From positions 1 through 64,000 of the forward strand of contig NZ_QVLS01000013.1 of NCBI RefSeq assembly GCF_003417535.1: a stretch of 64,000 nucleotides of DNA. The letters run 5' to 3'. The translations under genes and the position numbers were made by a program. Of the stretch, positions 16,664 to 23,449 are shown piece after piece; within the stretch, counting starts at the first letter, position 1; every line of letters starts with the position of its first letter. This DNA comes from Hydrogenophaga borbori. GTDB lineage: Bacteria; Pseudomonadota; Gammaproteobacteria; Burkholderiales; Burkholderiaceae_C. A model generated the notes under the pieces. It searched no databases and was not told the origin of the DNA. It worked only from the letters and a program-made list of their open reading frames with translations.

Positions 16664-17050
16664 CTAGCTCAGGGCCGAAAAGTCTGCAGCAATCTGGTCC
16701 AGTTCTTGGCTGTCGTGACGCCAGGCGAACACCTCCGCGCCCAAGTCTTCTCCCTTTGGCATGAAGACCAATAGGTCTCCCGCCCCATTGTTTGCAATGG
16801 CAACGGCGCCCTGCGGAAATCCCGGCCAATCTCTGGCTACCAGCGTTTCACTGACCACGCTGCTAAGGGTGCGAGCGAGTCGCTTTCTGTCCGAGGAATC
16901 CGCAACAGGGTGAATCTCCCAGTCGTCATCGGGCGTAGATACCGCGCCACCATTTCGCTTCCGCATGGCCGCTCGGTAGGTCGAAGGGAATCGTGTCTGA
17001 AGGTCAGATTCCGCCGCATCGATGAAGCGGTCATCCACGTCGAACGGCAT
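16664..17050 (-). CDS. SMI1/KNR4 (SUKH) family protein (array gene 4)
   Basis: 128 residues with the SUKH pattern: an N-terminal helix ending LQTRFPSTYRAAMRKRNGG, then DDDWEIHPV, and FPQGAVAIANNGAGDLLVFMP, the conserved 'A...G.GD...' core. Family knowledge: SUKH proteins are mostly immunity proteins against secreted nuclease and polymorphic toxins, or regulators. No toxin gene is adjacent, so this is an orphan. Length is normal for the family. Confidence 0.85.
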   Translation of the reverse strand: MPFDVDDRFIDAAESDLQTRFPSTYRAAMRKRNGGAVSTPDDDWEIHPVADSSDRKRLARTLSSVVSETLVARDWPGFPQGAVAIANNGAGDLLVFMPKGEDLGAEVFAWRHDSQELDQIAADFSALS

Positions 17051-17080
17051 AGGCTTGATTTATGTGAGGTCCGCAGTTCC

Positions 17081-17125
17081 GCTTCTGGCCGAAAGCACCA
17101 TGCTAGCTCAGGCTGGGCTGGGCCC
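17081..17125. repeat. Array repeat copy C
   Basis: Plus-strand GCTTCTGGCCGAAAGCACCA, TGCTAGCTCA and then ggctgggctgggccc. It lies between the membrane-protein gene and the SUKH gene. Confidence 0.75.
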
Positions 17126-17165
17126 AAAGCCGAGTGTCAGCTCTATTGGGAAAGGCACGCCTGGG

Positions 17166-17498
17166 CTATCGGACCAAGGTCATAACTGAGCCAGCGCACA
17201 CCATCATTCCGAAGGACACCAGCATCGCGCAGCAGACGTGATACGCCACGGGTCTGTCCGAGTGATTGATGACAGCGCCCCATCGGCGAAGCGGTGCCCT
17301 GCGGCTCCAATGGCGAATCAACATGGCGGTCGTCGTCAATCCAAAAGCCAGTGCCGTACTCGCAATGCCATACCGGTTCTGGTAGCCCGCCCAAATCGCC
17401 ACCACAAGCACGATGACGCAAACGCCACTGGTAACCCAGAGGTAGTCAAGTAGCCCTGGTGGCCTGTACTTAGAAGAGTCGCTCCCCAATACCTTCAT
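17166..17498 (-). CDS. Small membrane protein, 110 aa (array gene 3)
   Basis: Starts MKVLGSDSSKYRPPG from the ATG at 17498; longer frames would read through repeat D. Three hydrophobic segments are visible: YLWVTSGVCVIVLVVAIWAG, YGIASTALAFGLTTTAMLI and a third ending in SFGMMVCAGSVMTL. Inner-membrane location is expected. No family is recognised. Its 5' end lies 52 bp after the isochorismatase stop with repeat D between. Confidence 0.6.
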   Translation of the reverse strand: MKVLGSDSSKYRPPGLLDYLWVTSGVCVIVLVVAIWAGYQNRYGIASTALAFGLTTTAMLIRHWSRRAPLRRWGAVINHSDRPVAYHVCCAMLVSFGMMVCAGSVMTLVR

Positions 17499-17513
17499 GT
17501 GTTGTCGGATGCC

Positions 17514-17535
17514 CGCTTCTGGCCGAAAGCACCTC
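17514..17535. repeat. Array repeat copy D (short)
   Basis: Plus-strand CGCTTCTGGCCGAAAGCACC. The GCTAGCT half seen in copies A, B, C and E is missing, so this copy is truncated. Confidence 0.6.
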
Positions 17536-17550
17536 TGATTACCCGACCGC

Positions 17551-18102
17551 TTACACAGCCGTGACACTTAGGTCTTGGGCTGAGACGATGCGAACCCTGG
17601 GCCCAAAGCTGCGAATATTGGAGAGCGTTTCGTTGTGGTGTTGAATCACCTGCGGCGCGGACAGGTGCCGGTTTCCCATGCTGGTGTGCCCGTCACCAAC
17701 CAGAATGACAGGAAACCCCAGTGCAAGAGCTCTGCGAGTAGTGGTGTCGACGCAGAACTCGGTATGCAGGCCGCAGGCCACGACTTCTGAGACCGCGTGC
17801 CCCCTCAGCACCTGCTCCAGGTCGGTGTGATGGAACGAGTCAGGTGTTGTTTTTCGAACGCGAATGTCTGCTTCTGCTATCTGAAGGCCGTGGGCCAGCT
17901 GCCACGTATCGGCCCCAACCTCGAGAGGCCCTGATTTCGACTCGTGCTGAATGAAAACCACGATGCCTCCTGCGGCACGGACCTTCGCTGACACTTGATT
18001 GATTCGTCCAATAACTTGAGCCGCCTCGAATGCCGCGTACTCGCCTTCACAAAGGCCTTGCTGGACGTCGATTACAAGCAGAGCGGTAGTCAATTTGGGC
18101 AT
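17551..18102 (-). CDS. Isochorismatase-family cysteine hydrolase (array gene 2)
   Basis: 183 residues. The catalytic triad of the family is complete: D12 (LLVIDVQQG), K84 (RVRKTTPDSF) and C117 (HTEFCVDTT). The cis-peptide region before the Cys and overall length fit nicotinamidase/isochorismatase-like amidohydrolases. The substrate is unknown. It is the most enzyme-like member of the gene row and is flanked by repeats D and E. Confidence 0.88.
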   Translation of the reverse strand: MPKLTTALLVIDVQQGLCEGEYAAFEAAQVIGRINQVSAKVRAAGGIVVFIQHESKSGPLEVGADTWQLAHGLQIAEADIRVRKTTPDSFHHTDLEQVLRGHAVSEVVACGLHTEFCVDTTTRRALALGFPVILVGDGHTSMGNRHLSAPQVIQHHNETLSNIRSFGPRVRIVSAQDLSVTAV

Positions 18103-18149
18103 CCTTCACACTGGGAAACGTTCAGGAATGGGCAGGGCGGCGAACGACA

Positions 18150-18195
18150 GCTCCTGGCCGATGGCCGCCATGCTAGCTCATGCTGCGATGGGCCC
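18150..18195. repeat. Array repeat copy E
   Basis: Plus-strand GCTCCTGGCCGATGG, CCGCCATGCTAGCTCA and tgctgcgatgggcccg, the copy closest to C in its extended part. It lies upstream (in coding sense) of the isochorismatase gene. Confidence 0.75.
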
Positions 18196-18251
18196 GTAGT
18201 GGACATCGCTCATGTCAAAAGTGGACGTGGCCTACCACGGCTGGCGTTGAG

Positions 18252-18704
18252 CTATGTAGGCGGAAAATCCTCGTAGCATTTCGGCAAATAGCCCCAAATT
18301 CGCATCACGTCTTTGCGAACTTCAAACTCCAGACCAATCTGTCGGAGCAATGAGACAAATCGATCTGTGTGATCGATATAGGCGGAACGCGGGAGAAGCA
18401 TGCCAGGACGCGCACCGCCATCCTGATGAAGCCCGATATCAAGCCACTGCACACCTTTGAATGGGAACGGCAGGTGATAGAACCACTCAACGTCCCAGCC
18501 GGAAACACAGCCCTCTACCGACTTCGAACGATAAGACGGCCTCCAATCAGACATGCCACGAAAATAGGAAATGAGTTCGTTCCACTTCGTGTTGTTGGCT
18601 GCTCCGACCAACCCGCGAGAAGCTGCCACGGCACGCACATCACGCTCTTTGACACCTTCGGGGCAGGCATCTGCCATAGGGTACACATTCATGCGGGGCT
18701 CCAT
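18252..18704 (-). CDS. DUF6678-like protein (array gene 1)
   Basis: 150 residues if started at MEPRMNVYPM; an ATG at 18689 is also possible, and the more distal start at 18788 is rejected because that stretch is repeat F. The pattern NTKWNELISYFRGM, SGWDVEWFYHLPFPF, VQWLDIGL and a terminal RIWGYLPKCYEDF fits what I know of DUF6678 proteins, small orphan proteins often next to immunity genes. No signal peptide or membrane segment. Confidence 0.6.
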   Translation of the reverse strand: MEPRMNVYPMADACPEGVKERDVRAVAASRGLVGAANNTKWNELISYFRGMSDWRPSYRSKSVEGCVSGWDVEWFYHLPFPFKGVQWLDIGLHQDGGARPGMLLPRSAYIDHTDRFVSLLRQIGLEFEVRKDVMRIWGYLPKCYEDFPPT

Positions 18705-19063
18705 TGGGGAAGCGTCTGTTTGAGCAAGAAGCGCAATGTCCGCTCCTGGCCGAACGCGGAAGTCTAGCCATCGCATCGTTGCGCGCAAGCGGTCGACGTT
18801 GAAAGCCAGAATCCGAATGACTGGAAAGTAACGCAGATCGCAAGCTCAAGGCGTCACTCCAGCCGACCGCTCCCAGTCTGAAGCAGCCGTTGCAGCTCCG
18901 AAGTTCAGATGAAGCGACAGCGGAAACGACCAATCTGCTTCAGGCACGTCGGCCAGTCGCCTACCTCAACCTGGCGTGATCGTCAGCGCACGCTTTGCGG
19001 CTATCGCCACATGGTTCTCGGTGATCAACCGTTGGATAGCGGGCGGCCATCTGGGGATGGCCT
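18705..19063. other. Intergenic region with degenerate repeat sequence
   Basis: No gene is supported. It contains repeat F and, at about 18868-18960, further partial copies of related motifs (gaccgctcccagtctgaagcagccg, gcttcaggcacgtcggccag) that read like decayed relatives of the array repeat. The promoter of the gene at 19064 should lie at its right end. Confidence 0.4.
18738..18770. repeat. Array repeat copy F
   Basis: Plus-strand GTCCGCTCCTGGCCGAACGC then GGAAGTCTAGCC. It lies upstream of the DUF6678-like gene and is the first copy of the row in transcription order. Confidence 0.6.
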
Positions 19064-19672
19064 GTGTACCATCGGTCCGTGGATTTCCTTCTTCTCCTTC
19101 CCATCACGCTCGTCGCTTTATGGATCACCAAGGCCAGGCAGCAGCAACGGCGCATAGCCATCTTGGCCCGCTACCTGGACGGCCGCGACATCGAAAAGCA
19201 CATTGAGACGCTTTCGCAGGGCTACTTGCGCGCCCTGGGCGAATCAGACTCCACCCGCAGCGCGCAGGTTTGGGAGGTGTTGCGCGGGACCGAAGATGTG
19301 CTGAGCCGGCAAGTCTGCAAGCTGGCGGAGGACTTTGCGGGCGTCGAGCCTACGGCCACACGCGTGAGCAAGTTCCCGATCTGGTTGCCACGCTCGCCCG
19401 CGCTCGACAGGTCCTTCGATATGCGCGAGGCGCTGCGCATACACGCCCGCGGCATCTGCCGTGCGATCGAACGACAGGGCACCTCCGCAAAGGACCGCGC
19501 CTTTTCCATTCTGGCCGAGATGCTCCTGATGCAGCACACCTGTCACTGGTATTGCCGTTCGAAGTCCGTGGCATCGGCCCGCATGCTGGCCAGCCACCAC
19601 ACGTCCTACGAGCAAGTTGTAGGAGGCGTGCTGCCGCAGACACGACAGGAGTATCTTGAGCTGGTGTCCTGA
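19064..19672 (+). CDS. Hypothetical membrane-anchored protein, 202 aa
   Basis: The N-terminus VDFLLLLPITLVALWI is a single membrane helix followed by a basic stop-transfer (TKARQQQRR). The remaining ~175 residues are helical and soluble, with HIETLSQGYLRALGE and a helical C-terminal part with MLLMQHTCHWYCRS. I do not recognise a characterised family. It is the only plus-strand gene between the minus-strand row and the OmpA-DUF900 gene. Confidence 0.6.
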   Translation: MYHRSVDFLLLLPITLVALWITKARQQQRRIAILARYLDGRDIEKHIETLSQGYLRALGESDSTRSAQVWEVLRGTEDVLSRQVCKLAEDFAGVEPTATRVSKFPIWLPRSPALDRSFDMREALRIHARGICRAIERQGTSAKDRAFSILAEMLLMQHTCHWYCRSKSVASARMLASHHTSYEQVVGGVLPQTRQEYLELVS

Positions 19673-20133
19673 CAATGGGGAATGGGGTCTCTCGTGGAGT
19701 CAGCAAAGACGAGGCTGCATCTCATGGTGTCGTCGGTGGACGATGCGTTCCTTGCGCATGGTGAGCTGCTCGTGAATAGGGCCTCGTCATGTTCTTCGGT
19801 TGCTTCTGCTGCGAAGCCGAAGTCTGGGCTTTTGGGTCGGCTCAAGACTGAACGGAGACATTCGGTCCCTGAATGAAACTGTCAGCCCTTGTGCCAGAGG
19901 CGTACTTCGAGCGAGGTCTCCAAAGAGCTCGCTGCACAAAAGACAAAGATCGAATGGCCAAGGTTCTTGACAGCGGAACAGGAATCAGCCCACTACGCCC
20001 GCAAATGGCACTTCGGATTCCGCCCGATTGAGATCATGCCAAGCATCCGACATGCTAAGGATGACACGTCCAAGGACTCCGGGTAGTCTTATGCTGGGTC
20101 TGCAGTTGGTTCATCAAGCCATCGGGGGGGATC
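19673..20133. other. 461-bp region without a supported gene
   Basis: Short open frames exist on both strands but none has a ribosome site, domain or consistent codon use. The stretch ggcttttgggtcggctcaag..ggagacattcggtc at about 19828-19870 looks like another decayed intergenic repeat. The promoter of the OmpA-DUF900 gene should be at the right end, where ggggggatc precedes the ATG. Confidence 0.4.
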
Positions 20134-21786
20134 ATGCACCTTCGAATTCTCGTGGTACTTGGCTCTCTTTTGCTGGGTGGCTGCGCCAGCGTTCAGATGA
20201 AGCCGCAGTCAGATCCTCCGCCAGTTGGGCAAGTCGTGTCCCCCATTCCACATCCGGCACCTTCACCTTCAGTGCCGCCTCCACTGGCCAAGGCTTTTCC
20301 TCTATCACCGGCAGCAACTTCAGAAAAAGTCGCGTTCTCAGTCGATACTTTCTTTGACAGCGGCCAGTCCGTTTTGAGATCCGACGCCAAGGCCAAACTG
20401 GATGAACTGGTCCGCAAGACTTCTGATGTAAGTATTGAACTCATCATCGCTATTGGACATGCTGACTCTGTTGGCTCTGATGCCTACAACCAGAAGCTGT
20501 CGATATCGCGCGCCGAGTCCGTGAAGGCTTACTTAGTGAGCAAGGGAATCGAGGCCAATCGAATCTATGCCGAAGGTGAGGGCGCGGCGATGCCAGTTGC
20601 GGACAACGCGACAGCTAAGGGACGGGCCATGAGTCGACGCGTGGAACTTGAGGTTGTCGGTACCAGAAGTTCGAGCGGAGAACCCATGGAGTCGCGAGCC
20701 CCAAAGGGCGTCGTCTCGGTTTTTTATGGAACTACCCGTGCGAAATCGGGCCGGAACAGCCCCTATGCCTATTTCACATCCGACGAATCAACCACTGCTG
20801 ATCGCCTCACCCTTGGCCGTGTTCTTGTGAACGTGCCACCCAATCGCCGGAAGGCGACTATCCCTGAGCCAGATTTTTTCTCCGTCATTCTGGAGAAGGT
20901 GACGTCTAGTTCGGTCGCCAGCTTTCTCGCCATCACGCCGATTTCTGCAGCGAACCCGATGAGCGACTTCTCCTTCGCGGGACCCGTTGAGGAGTTGACC
21001 CCCGAAGACTTCCGCGATCGTTTGAGGTTATCGGCTGCGCTCGCAAAGGGAAGAACAGCCGTTGTCTACATTCATGGCTTCTCTAACAGTTTCAAGGATG
21101 CGGCGTTCCGCACAGCGCAGGTCGCATACGACTTGGCGGATTCCGATTTTCAGGTGGTGCCGGTCATGTTCAGTTGGCCATCTGATCCCGAAAAGCTTAA
21201 CTATGTCGGCAGCGGTGATCGACTGTGGGCAGCCGGAAAGTACTTCGCAAAATTCTTAGACGAAATTGCGAAAGTACAAGATATCGGTCGCATTCACATC
21301 ATTGCTCATAGCAAGGGAGCTCAAGTGCTTACCTACGCACTCGATGAGATTCGTGTCCCCAATCTTCTTGTCGACTCGGGATTAGGATCACCACCAGTTT
21401 CTAGGTTCAAACAGATAGTTCTTGCAGCGCCCGACATTCGTGCCCTTGACTTCGAGGTTCAAATCAGCCCGGCCATAAGGAGTCGTCATTCGGTTACAAA
21501 CTATGTTGCTTCGAACGATGCCGCTCTGCGCATAGCGAAGTTTGCCAATTCCGGCCCGCGGGCGGGAGACTCTGGTGAGGGTCTATGCCTAGTGCCCGGC
21601 GTAGAAACTATTGATGTTTCTTCCGTCAACTATCGACCCGGCGGCCACTCAAGCTTCGCGGATTCTGTTGAAGTGCTGGATGACATCCGGCGCCTGCTAA
21701 AGGGGGACAATGCGGAACAACGAGGCCTGCAGCGAGTTTCACGAAAGAACTTGGGATACTGGCTACTACTCCCGCCCAACAAGTAG
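20134..21786 (+). CDS. OmpA-domain lipoprotein fused to DUF900 alpha/beta hydrolase
   Basis: 550 residues. The signal peptide ends in lipobox LLGGCAS, then a Pro/Ser-rich linker. Residues about 68-175 are an OmpA-like peptidoglycan-binding domain (FFDSGQSVLRSDAKAKLDEL, GHADSVGSDAYNQKLSISRA, GRAMSRRVELEV). Residues about 185-520 are a DUF900-type hydrolase: VSVFYGTTRAKSG, VVYIHGFSNSFKDA and the nucleophile elbow HSKGA with S393. Expected location is the outer membrane, tethered to peptidoglycan, with an esterase-like activity facing the periplasm. Codon use and GC are clearly lower than the core genes, suggesting recent acquisition. Confidence 0.85.
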   Translation: MHLRILVVLGSLLLGGCASVQMKPQSDPPPVGQVVSPIPHPAPSPSVPPPLAKAFPLSPAATSEKVAFSVDTFFDSGQSVLRSDAKAKLDELVRKTSDVSIELIIAIGHADSVGSDAYNQKLSISRAESVKAYLVSKGIEANRIYAEGEGAAMPVADNATAKGRAMSRRVELEVVGTRSSSGEPMESRAPKGVVSVFYGTTRAKSGRNSPYAYFTSDESTTADRLTLGRVLVNVPPNRRKATIPEPDFFSVILEKVTSSSVASFLAITPISAANPMSDFSFAGPVEELTPEDFRDRLRLSAALAKGRTAVVYIHGFSNSFKDAAFRTAQVAYDLADSDFQVVPVMFSWPSDPEKLNYVGSGDRLWAAGKYFAKFLDEIAKVQDIGRIHIIAHSKGAQVLTYALDEIRVPNLLVDSGLGSPPVSRFKQIVLAAPDIRALDFEVQISPAIRSRHSVTNYVASNDAALRIAKFANSGPRAGDSGEGLCLVPGVETIDVSSVNYRPGGHSSFADSVEVLDDIRRLLKGDNAEQRGLQRVSRKNLGYWLLLPPNK

Positions 21787-22153
21787 CGAATACCTGCAGG
21801 CCGAGCCGAGCGTGATAGCGCACAGAGTTTTAGCCCGGTGGCAACTGCCGTGAATTGCTCGTCGCTATCGACTGACTCCATACGCCGTGAAGTTGGTCCA
21901 CCAGCACCGTCTGCCCGAGACTGGAGTCCGACATTCGTACCGCCAGCTAGGAGGCCGCTGTCGCCGAGAGTTGATGCCCGAGCGTAACTCAAGCAGGATG
22001 ACAGGCTCTGTACAAAATTCGGACGATGTCGCCGTACACGCCGCGGCACACAGCCACTTCCTGTTCGGGGTGGAGTTCTGCAACTCCGCGTTGGGCTGGC
22101 AGGAGGGCTAGGTGGAAAAAATGTGCAGGGCGTGCGTCACCAACTGCCGCAGC
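21787..22153. other. 367-bp intergenic region
   Basis: It lies between the convergent OmpA-DUF900 and mcrC genes. No gene, clear terminator or tRNA is seen; short open frames lack ribosome sites. Confidence 0.4.
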
Positions 22154-23449
22154 CTATGTAGCCATTCGCAGCGGACGATGGGCAAATCCCAGTCGCTCTA
22201 CACCTAGTAAGCGCTCGTTATCCAGATCGAATGGAAGTACTTCCAAATGCAGCCGTTCGTCGAAGTCGAACGCGTCGAGTGGGCTATGGAACGCCTCGGT
22301 GCGTGGATAGATCAACGCCATACGCCCAACGCCGCCAAGGTACTTCTGCCCATAGGCAAATAGTTGGTAGAAGTCCGCTTGGCTCAGGCCGTACTTGTCC
22401 ACCCGCTTGCTCCTATCCAGTAACTTCCACTTGGTGTCCAGAATCCAGCGCTGGGTGCCATCTGCGATGTAGATATCGGGCTCCAAACGAAAGATCGGCT
22501 TCTGCTGGTGCTCGCAAAGCGACTCGCTGCGGGCCGGCGTGCGCATTTCCAGACCTGGTGCCAGCGATGTGCGCAGGCAGCGTGCGACGAAGCGCTCGAA
22601 GAGCTTTTCCATCGGGAACAGCAGGCTGATGCCCTGGTAGTCACCGGCGACAGCCAAGGGCATGTGCTGATTCAGGATCAACTCGCACCACGGCTTGATA
22701 GGCCGGTAGCGCGCTAGCAAGCGGTCCTGCCCCCAGGCCCGGAAATCGGCCCATACCTGACGGCTGGACGGAATTTCAGCCAGTCGGAAGCTGAGTTCTT
22801 GGGCAAGGCGCCAGTGGTTGGCATCCTGGGTGCTCTGGCGCACGCGATCCAACGCCAGCTTCATCAATCGGTTCTCGGGCCGATCAGGCAAGTAGACCTC
22901 ATGTCGTACATGAAAGCGATGGTCGCGCCCGGGAGGCTGCCGCAGTTGCTGATTGAGATTTAGCTGCCCGCGCAGGAAAGGAAGTTCCTCGTTCACTCGC
23001 TGGTACTCGAAGCGCAGGCCGCGGCGGACCAATGTGTCTAGCTCCTGCAGGAAGCGTCCCATCACCCATTCGGACAAAGGCGCGTCGAACAGTTGCAACG
23101 AGGCCACGCTGACGTCGCGTGTCGGTAGATCCAGCAAGGCTAGCAACAGCTTGCGCAGCAGCGCTCGCGCCTCGGCCAAGCTACCGTCCTCAGCTTGATG
23201 CTTGGGCACGATCTCCAACACCGTGCCGCACGGCGTCTGGATAACGCCCACGAAGTTGTCCAGCTTCAGCCGCCGTTGTCCTTCCACCTGCAGCAGACGT
23301 ACGCCTCCTCGTGAGAAGCCCTCGCTCAGGAGGCACAAGTAGTCGAACGCCGATTCGCTGACCTGGGCGCAGTCCAGCGTCGCGGTCACTGATTCAGTGC
23401 AGAGCCACGCATGCTCGCGAACGCTGACGTTGCGCGGCACCGGCCTCAT
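22154..23449 (-). CDS. mcrC: McrC-family restriction nuclease subunit
   Basis: 431 residues. The N-terminal part (about 1-180) matches McrC 5-methylcytosine restriction subunits, with GVIQTPCGTVLEIVPKH and FLRGQLNL. The PD-(D/E)xK nuclease core is seen as LEPDIYIADGTQRWILDTKWK (catalytic D, then DxK). McrC docks on the McrB ring and cuts DNA. Its ATG overlaps the mcrB stop (ATGA), so the pair is translationally coupled. Confidence 0.92.
   Translation of the reverse strand: MRPVPRNVSVREHAWLCTESVTATLDCAQVSESAFDYLCLLSEGFSRGGVRLLQVEGQRRLKLDNFVGVIQTPCGTVLEIVPKHQAEDGSLAEARALLRKLLLALLDLPTRDVSVASLQLFDAPLSEWVMGRFLQELDTLVRRGLRFEYQRVNEELPFLRGQLNLNQQLRQPPGRDHRFHVRHEVYLPDRPENRLMKLALDRVRQSTQDANHWRLAQELSFRLAEIPSSRQVWADFRAWGQDRLLARYRPIKPWCELILNQHMPLAVAGDYQGISLLFPMEKLFERFVARCLRTSLAPGLEMRTPARSESLCEHQQKPIFRLEPDIYIADGTQRWILDTKWKLLDRSKRVDKYGLSQADFYQLFAYGQKYLGGVGRMALIYPRTEAFHSPLDAFDFDERLHLEVLPFDLDNERLLGVERLGFAHRPLRMAT

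Noticed and set aside
15663-18770. Integron attC sites between the small genes
   Set aside because: The repeats do not carry consistent RYYYAAC/GTTRRRY core sites; only copy B has GTTGAGT nearby, in the wrong orientation, and no integrase gene is in the window.
19682-19876. 64-codon plus-strand frame in the 461-bp gap
   Set aside because: No ribosome site, no recognisable family, and part of it overlaps decayed repeat-like sequence.
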